Below, piece after piece: positions 24,556 through 35,417 of a stretch of 64,000 bases of DNA (position 1 is the first letter of the stretch; every line of letters begins with the position of its first letter). The notes below the pieces were generated by a model, which searched no databases, had not been told where the DNA came from, and saw nothing but the letters and a program-made list of their open reading frames with translations. The stretch is from Rhizophlyctis rosea (taxonomy: Eukaryota; Chytridiomycota; Chytridiomycetes; Rhizophlyctidales; Rhizophlyctidaceae): positions 131,170 through 195,169 of the forward strand of contig JADGJC010000008.1 in the NCBI GenBank assembly GCA_027596075.1. The letters are read 5' to 3'. A program made the position numbers and the translations under genes.

Positions 24556-25122
24556 CTAGAAGACCTTCCCGGAGTCTCTCCCTCCGGTACGCGATGAAAT
24601 CGTACCTGTTTCGACGAGAAACCGGAAAGTCCAAGGGTTTGTGACCAAAAAAGCGAGGAGAGATTCCAGTAGGAGGGGCAAGGTAAGGTCGGCGTCGCCT
24701 TCGTACTCTCCCTGTAAATAGTTCGCCCCTAGAACGGCTCGGAATAATATGATCAGATCGTTGAACTTCTCCAAGGCGCGGACGCCGCCATTGAAGAGCT
24801 CTTTAGATTCCAAGATCAATGCAACCTCTTCTTCCGTTGATCCCAAATCGTACCCAATTCTCGATAAATGGCGGTGTACGTCGACAAACTCACAAGCGTA
24901 TGGAAGCTGTTCTTTGGGGATGTGCAGGTGGCGAGACCAATCTTTTGTACAGCCGCCTGGCATCCCCACTTTCTTGACCTTCCTCTCTGCCAGCGAGCCC
25001 AATACCGTGAACGTGTTAGAACTCTTTGAAAATACGGCGTGACCCAGGTGTCTCTTTCCAGCCTCCAAAACTTGAAGGTTGCCGGCGAGTAAAGCGTAGA
25101 ACATGGTTCTGTCTGAAATCAT
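24556..25122 (-). CDS. Unknown protein, mostly helical
   Basis: Open frame of 188 residues from ATG 25122 (MISDRTMFYALLAGNLQVLEAGKRHLGHAVF). It goes on through EFVDVHRHLSRIGYDLGSTEEEVALI and ALEKFNDLIILFRAVLGANYLQGEYEG to a short stop-proximal tail. The frame stays open upstream (..CYKRCALQACIVKDSRA) behind a good acceptor (cttttgttatag), so at least one 5' exon may lie near 25180-25350. The segment FRAVLGANYLQGEYEG faintly recalls RNase III-fold proteins such as mitochondrial ribosomal L44-type factors, but the acidic signature is absent and I do not assign it. Confidence 0.45.
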   Translation of the reverse strand: MISDRTMFYALLAGNLQVLEAGKRHLGHAVFSKSSNTFTVLGSLAERKVKKVGMPGGCTKDWSRHLHIPKEQLPYACEFVDVHRHLSRIGYDLGSTEEEVALILESKELFNGGVRALEKFNDLIILFRAVLGANYLQGEYEGDADLTLPLLLESLLAFLVTNPWTFRFLVETGTISSRTGGRDSGKVF

Positions 25123-25406
25123 GGCGCGCGAGTCCTTAACGATGCACGCTTGGAGGGCGCAACGTTTGTAACACCTATAACAAAAGGCTCAAACTGAAAG
25201 GAGCAACAGTGTATGCATGGAAATGCACCTAACACAGCTCGTTGTCTTTGGGAAATGCAAACCCTTACGCTCAGTTCGTTTATCCGGTGTCCACAATCAT
25301 TACGGCTGAAAAGCTCAATCCGGTCCCAATGCCAGCAATAGTGCAATCACAATTACACAAGATGCCTATTGATTATACAAACAAATCGGCGCCATTTCAT
25401 CCAACA

Positions 25407-27966
25407 CTATTGGTCCCCATAGCTTTCGATTTTCAGGAGAATGGCCGCCCGTCGGATAGCAACGAACCGGTCCCCACCAGCTGCCAGGACAAGTCTCATC
25501 ATTTCGACGTCCCTCCTGGACAATGCCCTCAATAGCTCCCTATCCATTGCCGACCCATCTCCAGCAGCCGACACCATTTTCCGCAATGACGACAGACGTG
25601 TTGCATCAACCTCCCTTGTATGCTGCGCCGCCCTTCGTAGTAACATATATCCTTCGCCACCTTTCTTCATCAGGATTTGGATAACAGCCACATGTCCGCC
25701 CGACGTCGCCTGAAGCAGCGCATCATCCACCACCCAACCCATAACAGCATCCAAATCAGCATTAGCTAAAAGCAACGCCATGAGCTCGGCATCCCCTCCC
25801 GTAGCCGCCGTCCCGAGTAGAGAGATCGTCATTTCCGGGATCGGACGCACACCTTCCCGCAAGATCGCTTTGATAATCTCAACGTCCAACCGCCCCCACT
25901 CTTGGAACATAATCCCAACGTCCGCGCCTGCCTTTGACAAGGTCTTGATTACTTGATGAGATTGTCCGCTTGCCGATGAGTGTACCATGCCGGGTTCAAG
26001 CTTCGTCCCAGCTTCCAGAAGCCTCCTGACGACATCGACATGCCCACCTTCGGCCGCCGCCATCAACATCTCACCATGGAATGAAGTACTCTCGCCTCGT
26101 TGTATCCATCTGTCCACCAACGCAAAAGATCCATCCCTCGCCGCCCGAACGAATGCATCCTTTGGCTCTTTCACGCTAGCCCGCAACAAGACTTCCACCA
26201 CATCAATGTGTCCGTTCAGAGCCGCCTGCTTCAACGCCATCTCGTTCCCCCCCTGCACGTTTGCCCCTGCTTCCAGCAATGCCTTCACGATTTTGACGTG
26301 CCCATGGGATGCCGCCAGATTCAACGCCTGATCGCCTCCTTCATCGATACCGACTCCTCTGCCCTTTTGGATCCACATTGTAAGGAGGTTCAAGTGATTT
26401 CTTCTGGCTGCCCAAACCAGCAATGATGACCCTTGAGTGCGAATTTTCGTGCCCGCAGATATCAGGAATTCTACCACCCGACCACAACCGTTCCCCGCTG
26501 CCGCCAACTTCCCCGCAATATCATCCCTAATCTGAACAGGTTTGTCCGCGTTCACCCATGCTCTGACGATGCCGATGTGCCCGTGTTGTGCGGCCCGTAA
26601 AACGAAGTCAATGGCGTCGTCATCAAGAAACTGAACATTGGCACCGGCAGATAGCAAAACATCGGCCACGTCCAAATGACCGCCACTCACTGCTTTCCTC
26701 AATGCGGCTCCACCCAACTCATGCACTTTAGCACCGGCCTCCAGTAGCAGCTTGACCATGTCAATGCGACCCTCTCCCGCCGCTTGCTGTAATGCATCAT
26801 CCACCGCATGCACATCGGCACCCGCCCTCAGCAGCAGCTCAACAATATCAACCCGGCCGGATCTTGTTGCACATCTCAGTGGTGCATCATCCGAAACGTG
26901 TACGTTGGCACCGCAGCCCACAAGCAGCTTGATCATGTCAAAATGCTTCATATGCGCTGCAGACCTCAGTGGTGAGTCATTTCGTACATGCACATCGGCC
27001 CCTCTCTCCAGAAGCAGCTTCGCAAGGTCTAAGTTATTTGCGATGACTGAGTTCCGCAGCGCCTCACTGTGAAGAGCGTTCGGATCTGCACCAGCATCGA
27101 GAAGGATTTCAACAATGTCAACCCTGCCGACGTAGCATGCCATTCGCAATGGCCATTCAGAAGCTGTATGAATGTTGGCGCCGAACTTCAATAAGATCTT
27201 CGTAACCCCCATATATCCATTGGTTACTGCGATGCGCAACGACAGATCATTGAAAGCATTGATATCAGCGCCTAGGTTGGACCGTATTGATAAGTCAACG
27301 ACCAGTCAGAGCACAATGTTGATGACAGGAATAGAACTCAAGATAGCCACCTGCTTCCAATAACACTTTGACGATATCTTCGTGACCGATCGTGGTTGCG
27401 GCATGCAGCGATTCCTCACCCGCCTGTCCCACTCGTGCACCCTTCTTTAGCAATAGCTTGACCACTTCAAGCTGACCGTTGTATGCCGCCTCAGTCAGCA
27501 CTGACACGTTTCCTATGGCTAAAATGTGCTGGGAGCCGCGCGGTCGTGTGGAGTTAAGGTCGGCCTTTGCCTCCAGAAGGAGTTTGACGACGTCGATGTG
27601 GCCGGCCTTTGCAGACGAGTGAAGAGCTGCGTTGGAATCTGCCTGCACGTTCACACCGGACTCCAGCATAAGAGCTGCCATTTCGACGTTCCCAGTGTCA
27701 GCAGCTACTTTCAAGGTGTTTCTAGGGCTTCCTGCTCGACTGCCGACCGGTAAACATCAAGGATCCGAAGGTGACTATGTCGAGTTGCCCATTGCCAGCA
27801 ATTGATAAGCCCCTTGACATATGTCCTCCATCCGGCTTCTCCCCAGACAAGGTCCTGCTGATGAATCAACGCGTAAGTGCCTTTCGAGGTTCGGCGCATT
27901 CCGCGCCCGGTCAGCGGCGGAGCCAGTTGAGCGACTGCAAGGTAGAGCTCTGGTGGAAGTTCCATG
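25407..27966 (-). CDS. Large ankyrin-repeat protein with F-box-like N-terminus
   Basis: About 840 residues. The start MELPPELYLAVAQLAPP at 27966 resembles the short F-box-like helix found before ankyrin arrays in early-diverging fungi. More than 18 ankyrin units follow, most ending in an (LL)EAGAxV hairpin, for example AAKAGHIDVVKLLLEAKAD and AAGEGRIDMVKLLLEAGAK. An intron with donor gtggct and acceptor acctag (about 27256-27338) joins LLEAG to ADINAF perfectly. Near 27718 the N-terminal frame (..AVEQEAL) and the ankyrin frame (RNTLKVAADTGNVEM) differ by one base, an apparent single-base deletion. Role is probably protein binding, perhaps SCF-linked substrate recognition. Divergent from the peptidase, 226 bases apart. 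Confidence 0.75.
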
Positions 27967-28191
27967 GCGATAGTTCGTTCCTTCGCTATCAGTACAGACG
28001 GAGTCACTAATAAATGCCAAGGTTTAAAATTATTCAGTTTTAGATCGTGGGAAAGTTGGTGGAAATGTGTGGTGGGCCAGCTGCGGAATTGACTGCGTTC
28101 AAAATGTTGTCACCCTGGCCTGGACGCGACATGCAAGCCCGGATCCCATCTCACGGCGCGATGCAAATGCCATTTTAGGTGTGCCAATCTC

Positions 28192-30946
28192 ATGGTCCTG
28201 CAGAGCGCAGCCCTTTCCCCTTCCTTGAAGGGCACCGTGAGAATGACAAGGGTCTTTTCCACTCCATCTCTTTTCATCACTCTAAATAGATCTCTCTCGC
28301 GCACAGTTGTTAATAGTCACAAAGTAGTGTTGCTTCCAAAAGCGTCTACCTTTAGACAACTAAACTCCCATCTTCCCCCCGCTACTCACTTCTCTACGTC
28401 AACCACTATGTCCGCTGCCGCAGCTCAAATAAACGCATCTCTCTATTTTGCTGACACGGACGCACCCATTTGCCGACTAGAAGTGAAGAAGCACTTTGAC
28501 TCACTTTCTGAGAAGGAGGCCAAGTATGGTACGCGCTGCAGTATGCTCATAAGACTTTTTTCCCCTCACACCGATCACTGACCGTTACGCGTTTCTTCGC
28601 ATACAGCTCACCACATTTCGCTGGCGTCTTGGGCTGCCACCAAGGCCTTATCGAGCACTGTCTCTCCAGAGTCGCCACAGCTCTATGAGCTTTTCATTGA
28701 GCTGTTTACCGATCCTTCCTCTGCATCAGGCCCGAAAACAATCCGTAAAGATCTGGCGGACTGGAAGGTAATGCACGTCGAAAGGCCGCCAAGCATACAC
28801 AACGATAATGAACACCTTCAAAGGCGAGAGCTGAAGTGTCGGAGCAAGCATGGTCATACTTCCTCGAATATGCCGCACAATCCTTGAACAACCTCGGAAA
28901 CTACAAATCGTTCGGCGACACGAAGTTCATTCCGCGTGTATCTCAGGATGAGTTTGCTTCCATCCTCAAAGCATCTGGCGTCCCCAGTGCACCAGAGCGC
29001 TTCGCCAAGCTGAAGGACCGGTTGTACGCGTTGATTCCCGAGGCTCAATTGCTCATCGGGTTCCCGGCCGACGGCCACGTCACCGGCTATTACTCCGACA
29101 ATATCGGCAAGGAGGACGTCACATTCGTCCAATCCTTCCTGGAGAAGAAGGACATCTCACCCTTGAATACTCGCTTGTTCGAGTCTGCAGATGGACATTA
29201 TGAGCTTAAGATCGCTTCGGCGAAGATCACGAAGGAGCCCGAGACTTTCGATTATGAAGGGAAGAAGATCACCGTATCATTTGGTGATTTTGCGGAGGAC
29301 ATGAAATACGTGGCGGACAACTTGCGGAAGGCTGGGGAGTATGCCGCGAATGAGAATCAACAGAAGATGATGGCCGCTTATGTCGAGTCGTTTGAGACTG
29401 GATCTATTGAGGCTCATAAAGATTCTCAGCGGCACTGGATTCGGGATGTTGGACCAACAGGTATTTGAGGATTTTCGCAGTACTTACAGCGTTGCATGCT
29501 CTGATGCGCTCCTTCCAGTTGAGTCGAACATTGGATACATTGAAACATACAGGGACCCAGCTGGAGTTAGAGCCGAATGGGAAGGTTTTGTGGCTGTGGT
29601 GTAAGCAACTCCTTCCACATTGGGCATTACTTGCCATCTCAACATTGACATTGCTTGTCCCGTCAGCAACAAGGACATGACAAAGAAGTTTGAAAAGCTG
29701 GTTGACGGCGCGCCCAGCTTTGTTCCTCGTTTGCCGTGGCCTAAGGAATTCGAGAAGGACAAATTCAACAGACCGGACTTCACGAGCTTGGAGGTACTGA
29801 CGTTTGCCACGAGTGGGACTCCGCCGGCTGGAATGTAAGTTTTGGGCATTTCTCATTAGCCATATGATCGTCCGGCTCACGTCCTATCCTCAGCAACATC
29901 CCTAATTACGACGACATTCGCCAAACATTCGGGTTCAAGAATGTGTCACTTGGAAATGTTTTGAGCGCGAAAGCGGCAAAGGAGAAGGTCACGTTCATCA
30001 AAGAGGAGGATCTTGCTCTGTATGAGAAGTTGCGGGGCGAGGCTTTCGAAGTGCAGGTTGGCCTTCACGAGCTGTTGGGTGCGTGATATATGCTTTTGCT
30101 GGCTGCCTACCTCCCACAACCACTGCTAATACAAGTAGGATCTTAGGTCACGGGACCGGCAAGCTGTTGCAGGAAGAGAGTGCTGGGAAGTTCAACTTCG
30201 ACCCAAAATCTCCGCCAACGAACCCTCTCACTGGACAGCCCGTCACCACCTGGTACAAGCCGGGTGAAACGTGGGGATCGGTTTTCAAAGCCACTGCTGC
30301 ATCTTACGAAGGTAGGACGGTAGCTAGGACTCATATCGATTCTGACTCACTTCTGACTGGAAACTGAACCTATCCAGAATGCCGTGCCGAATCCGTCGCC
30401 ATGTACCTCTGCGTCGACCGCGAAATCCTAAGCATTTTCGGCTTCCACAGCCAGCAAGAGCAAGACGACATCATCTACATCTGTTACTTGCAAATGGCCA
30501 GAGCTGGCTTGTTGAGTATGGAATTCTACGACCCCAAATCCAAAAAATGGGGTCAAGCCCACATGCAAGCGCGTTTCGCCATCCTCCAAGTCTTCCTCAA
30601 ATCCCACCTCGCCCGCATCGAACCGTCCGGCGACGACCTCGTCATCCACCTTGACCGGTCCCGCATTACCACGGAAGGCGTCAAAGCTGTTGGGGAGTTC
30701 TTGACGGAATTGCAGATCCATAAAGCGACGGCGGACGCGAAGAACGGTGTTGCGTTTTATGAGAGGTGGACGAGTGTGCCGGCGGATTGGATGGAGTGGA
30801 GGGATATTGTGATTAAGAAGAAGCAGCCTAGGAAGATGTTTTGTCAGGGGAATACGGTTTTGGATGGGAGTGGGAAGGCGGTTTTGAAGGAGTATCCGTT
30901 GACTTTGGAAGGGTTTATTGAGTCTTTTGTTGAAAGGGCTAGATAG
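28192..30946 (+). CDS. DPP3: Dipeptidyl peptidase III (M49 zinc peptidase)
   Basis: Zinc exopeptidase that removes dipeptides from N-termini of short peptides, normally cytosolic. The zinc motif HELLGHGTG and the second motif EECRAES are intact and sit on separate exons joined by GT-AG introns. Other family blocks are DVGPT followed by [32 protein letters not shown] and [12 protein letters not shown]. At least seven introns are present. The ATG at 28192 (or 28243) adds a 55-72 residue leader rich in Ser, Arg and Leu with no acidic residue, typical of mitochondrial import. The ATG at 28408 ([14 protein letters not shown]) would give the usual cytosolic form. A total near 700 residues fits the family. 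Confidence 0.92.
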
Positions 30947-31315
30947 GGCTAGTTGTTCAGTTCGTTGTGTAGCATATGTAGGCGGATAGCTGAGGTCGTT
31001 TTTAGTGTAGATAAGACTTTGCAAGATTACGGCCCAAAGCTTGACGTATTATAGTTTTGATGGCTGCGCCAGGCCATTCACACTGCCGATGTCCCCTCCG
31101 TCCAGCCGATCATCCGGTCCATCTCCGTCACTCTTTCCCACCCTTGCCCCAAGAGAGTTACGATTTCTCTCACGAGAAGCAGATCGGTCAACAGGAAACT
31201 CCATTTGGGAAACTTCACTTCGATTCGTCGTATGTACACCTAAATTCACAAAAAACTACAATACGGACAGATATACAGGAGGTCAAGGAATGCTGAATCA
31301 CAGTCCGAGCAGAGG

Positions 31316-32342
31316 TCATGCCGCTAGTGGCTCCTCCAATGCGGGTGCTTCTTCCTGCTTTTTGCCCTTTCGCTTGCTCGCGACCGTCTCTGTCGCCTCT
31401 GCCCAAAGATGTCAATATCAACAAGAAATGCATTACCCACAAAAACCAACCTTCGGCAGTCGGTTCCTCCAAATCAGGGAGGGGCGTATCAGGCACAGAG
31501 GGCAACTCCAGGACATCATCCTTCTGTCGCGCGGGTATTTTGACGGGTTGCTGCTCTGTTCCGGGAAAGGGCGTTTCAGGGACAGTTGGCAGTTTCTCGT
31601 TCATCTCCTCTTCTACGAGCGCGTCGAGTTGAGCCATGATTTCTTCTTCGTCTTCGTCGGTTATTTTGCCGCTTATTAGTTCGTCGATTTCCTGTGATGC
31701 GTGTGAGATACACGATGCGAGCTTTGACGTGTTGAATCAACCACTCACTGCCTGGTAAGCTATAGCGTCGGCGGTATCGTCCATGAGTTTTTGTACTGCA
31801 TCCAAAGACATCTCTTTGTGGATTTCTTTTAGGACTTCGTTTCCTTGTTGGAGTCCACGGAGGATGTCTTGTTCTACCAGGGCATATTCGATTTGACCGG
31901 TCTATCGAGAAAACATTACGCCTGAGTATAAGAGAAACTCTGGACGTCTAAACGAAGGAGCGCATACCAGCTGTTCTAGAGTCAACAATTGCTGGTCTGT
32001 CTGAGCCAACAAGCGCTCTTGGTACTTTTTCTTCTTCAGCGCGAGGAGGGCGCGTCCCTGGTCTCCTTGACGGAGATGGTGTTTGGCAACTTCAACTTCA
32101 CGGTCTAGAACGGACTGAATCTAAGGGTAGAAGAGACATCCTGGTATGTTATCAGGGCGACGTCTTTGTATGGCTTATAGAGAAGCTCTGGAGGGGACGC
32201 GCGGCAAGATGGGTAACAGCCACTATCCTCCCACCTTCTTTTGATATTGCTTTAGCTTATCCCGTTGGACCTTGAGGTCGAGGATGGTCTTGTCCTTTGA
32301 TGTAATTTTGGACTTTTTCTCCTTTCCCACCAGGTTTCCCAT
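31316..32342 (-). CDS. VPS20: ESCRT-III subunit VPS20/CHMP6
   Basis: Membrane-remodelling ESCRT-III protein that links ESCRT-II to SNF7 on endosomes. It starts MGNLVGKEKK, with Gly2 available for N-myristoylation as in known CHMP6. Basic helix one reads TILDLKVQRDKLKQYQKK. Next come VAKHHLRQGDQGRALLALKKKKYQERLL and TGQIEYALVEQDILRGLQQGN, each on its own exon, then ISGKITDEDEEEIMAQLDALVEEEM. The tail holds two MIM2-like motifs (LPTVPETPFP and LPSVPDTPLP), then after a last intron EEATETVASKRKGKKQEEAP to the stop. It is divergent from the cyclin gene, 460 bases apart. Confidence 0.9.
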
Positions 32343-32801
32343 GGTTGTTATGAATGCTTGGTTGGCGAATCAGTAGTGGGAAAGTTCCTGGAAAAGAGGT
32401 GGTGATGAGTAGGGAGAGAAGGGTGAGGAGCTAGAGCCTAAGTAGAGGAGGGTGGATGGCCCGTCCTATCAGAGCTTGCGTCACCATCAGCAGTATGATC
32501 ACATTGAGATGTGATCACGACCCAGCTGGGCCACCAGTCACATGACTTCTATCAATCCGAATTGGGAATGATAGAGACGGAGGTGAGAAGAGCAAGAAGA
32601 ATATTTGAACCAAAAAAGGCAACAGTAAATCAAAATTGCTGTCCGAATGTACATCAGAAATCCTTCAAAAGGGCGTGTCCGCATCGAGCCCCCCCACCCA
32701 ACCCCTCAACTGCACCCGCGTCCGATCTGCACATCCACCTTCTCCGAATCCCTTCCCCTACCGTACTAACCGATACTTTCTCTCAACCCGCTGAAGACAA
32801 T

Positions 32802-34193
32802 ATGCCTAATACACGCGTGCCACTACGTCCCATGTCGCTGCCTCCAAGTTTACCTGAGGATGAGGTGGTTAGAGCCCAAAAACTCTACCTCTTCCGTCAG
32901 GAGCTCGGAGACACATACAAGGTCCGGTATGGATATTGGGACAGCATACAGAGTGGGAATATAACAACGCACCACCGAAGGTAGGTATCATAGCTTACAA
33001 GTGGCAGCAGATCTCTGTTGTGCTCATGTGCTCATCGAGCCTAACCCAATTCCCTTCTGCTCTCCGCCCACCAACCAGAGAACTGATCAGATGGCTATAC
33101 CAAGTAAGAATAGACCCACACTATTTTTAAGCACGATCACATTGACTGACCGTCGTGTCTCTTGAGCTCGTTGAATTTTTCGGCTACGCCACTACTGAAT
33201 GCTTTCAACTCGCTGTCAACTACCTCGACCGCGTATGCAGCAAATATGTGACCCGCCTTTGCGAGTACCAGGCCCTTGGTGCTGCTTGTTTCCTGATTGC
33301 CGCCAAAGCTTCCGAACCACATCCACCCACATGCTCCGATCTGGCACGACTGTCCGCTGGAGCGTTTGATGTAACAAACTTGATGGTAGGGTACTACAGA
33401 AGTCTTCCAGCCGTTTGGTGCAGAATTAATAAGATCTTTCTTCAATAGGATACGGAGCTGACGATATTGCAAGTGCTCCGATGGAACCTCAACGCCCCAA
33501 CACCTACCCTTTTCCTGGATGCCTTCATACGCCTGTTCCCAATGAAGAAGAAAGATCTTGATGAGCTGATGCGTCGGGCAGATATTTTCGTTGCAGTCAT
33601 TCAATCAGGTAATATCAGCCGAGATTTTATGTCTCGTAAACAGCTATGTTAACCGCACGTCCACAGATCATCGGTTCATGAAATATCGCCCATCAGTGCA
33701 AGTTGCCGCAGCGCTCAGGTGTGCGTTCACCGCCATGGGAAAGCCCGTCGACCTCTTCCAAGCCTACCTCACACGGGAGTTGGATATTCTATCACTGGAT
33801 ACAGCTACCATCGTCGCAGGGCTTGAGCTTCCTCAGATGGTATGTCTCGCAGCTTCCATATCAGCTTCCCATTTGCGCGATCTAACTCAAGCACCATAGC
33901 GAGAAATCAACGAATGTGCCAAGATCATGTCCAGAGTCATCAACTCGGCCTTGGATCACATGCAAGAGAAGAAAGCAAAAGCCGCTACCACATCCTCATC
34001 CTCCGTGGCTTCTCGAACGAGATCCAACACCACCGTCCGACATGGTCTTCCTTCGCCCGTTTCAGAATCCCCGAACGAAAATCTACCACCACTGGAATGC
34101 AGCTCGGACCCTAGCTCCGAGGATACCGTCGATTCGGCACTTCTGACTCCTTCCGACGGATTCGAGGGAGGGGTGTTTTCAGATGATTATTAG
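32802..34193 (+). CDS. G1/S-type cyclin
   Basis: Cyclin-box protein that would activate a cyclin-dependent kinase. The N-terminus MPNTRVPLRPMSLPPSLPEDE is short. The cyclin box starts RELIRWLYQ and continues, after splicing, LVEFFGYATTECFQLAVNYLDRVC, YQALGAACFLIAAKASE, then TELTILQVLRWNLNAPTPTLFLDAF. The second fold includes YRPSVQVAAALRCAF. A Ser/Thr/Pro-rich tail ends in FEGGVFSDDY. Exons joined at K-R-E, Q-L-V, M-D-T and M-R-E keep one frame. No RxxL destruction box is obvious near the N-terminus. The features fit D/E-like cyclins better than mitotic B cyclins; the subclass is inference. Confidence 0.8.
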
Positions 34194-35410
34194 GGGGGAA
34201 CCGTCCGCCAGCGAATCGGTGGACAGGATCGGCTGTAAATAGTGCTCTGGAGTGCGTCCTAAAGGCTGACGGGCGCAGCAGGGATGCAAAGCAAAATGTA
34301 CATTATGCATAGGACTGTTTAAATTAGTTAGACCACACGAACGATACCACAAACGGCGTTTAGAGATAACGAGTAGTAATGGAAACTAATAAAATGTTCC
34401 GCTGATGTTTGGCGGGAAGCTGAGAAAATCATTCTGGGTGTGACTGCTACCAGTTTAATTTCTTGATACCACTTGATTTGAGATATGGAATTTGGATGCA
34501 AGAATTGCTTGCTTGACTGAGCGGTTCCGGCCCATCAAGTTGAACCCAATATTCCGACACCACTCCCTGTTGCACGTGAAGGACCGACAGGGGTGCAATG
34601 AGGGCTGGCCCACCTTTTATAGCTTTGAATATGTGTTTGTTCCAATTATGTAAGGTAGTGGTAATATTCGCTTGTCAAATCCCGTCTATCCGAATCATGT
34701 GAGAGACATGTCGATCTTGTCAATCTCGCCTATCCACATGATATAAGAGACATGTCAATCTTGTCAATTTCGTCTATCCAAATGATGTAAAAGACATGTC
34801 AATCTTGTCAATCTCGTCGATCCAAATCATGTAAGAGACTTGTCAATCTTGTCAATCTTGTGTACGGGTCAAAAAGGTCAATCTTCATGGTACATGACCG
34901 TCGATCCCGTTTTGTCGATCTTGTCGAAATCGGTGCCAAAGAAAAGAGGGGAAAGGTCGATCTTGCTTGTCGCCATTACTTTGATCATCGGTGGATCGAT
35001 TTCCTAACAAAAGGGAGATCGTATTTGGCTTGATGTTGATATAAGATTGACGGATGCATCGCACTTTTGACCTTTGACCTTATCAGAACCCTCGCCAGCT
35101 CGATGTATATTGCAGCCCTATATCGTTTATGGACTTCGAAATGGTTTGATGGTAGCTGACTCTGACTACCCTGCGGGCAACTCCGTTACTGTAAGATTCT
35201 ATGCTTTGGCAGCAGGTCGCTGCTTAAGAAAGGTGACATTGCATTCGCCAGCAGCGGGCATCAGGGTCCAATTCTCTGAAGCAACCATCCCCACTGATTC
35301 CGCAGTAACCGCGCCACGAGCACCTCCTCGTTCCCACCACAAAGCGCGAAGCTGCCACATGTTTCTCCTTCCCTCCATCACTCAATCTTTCGGTGGGCAT
35401 AGTTGGACGT
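34194..35410. other. Intergenic region with a tandem repeat
   Basis: About 1.2 kb after the cyclin stop, AT-richer than flanking genes. It holds the 44-base repeats described separately and many scattered GTCAATCTTGTC or GTCGATCTTGTC words up to about 34,970. No gene is supportable. The segment 35074-35410 has plus-strand frames but no coding signature I trust. Confidence 0.6.
34683..34858. repeat. Four tandem repeats of 44 bases
   Basis: Units start at 34683, 34727, 34771 and 34815, each beginning CG(T/C)C(T/G)ATCC(A/G)AAT or close and ending CTTGTCAATCT. Variation between units is a few substitutions, without length change. Fragments of the unit (GTCAATCTT, TGTCGATCTTGTC) continue downstream to about 34,970. 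Confidence 0.92.
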
Positions 35411-35417
35411 CTGTGAA

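Noticed and set aside
24556..25122. RNase III / mitoribosomal L44-like assignment
   Set aside because: Only a weak local likeness (FRAVLGANYLQGEYEG); the acidic signature and overall order of the family are not visible.
31041..31679. Plus-strand frame of 212 residues
   Set aside because: Covers the VPS20 last exons in antisense; the minus strand has the conserved ESCRT-III sequence and splice sites.
34683..34858. CRISPR-like array (regular 44-base repeats)
   Set aside because: Repeats are directly adjacent with no unique spacers, and the window is eukaryotic with introns and a nuclear tRNA.
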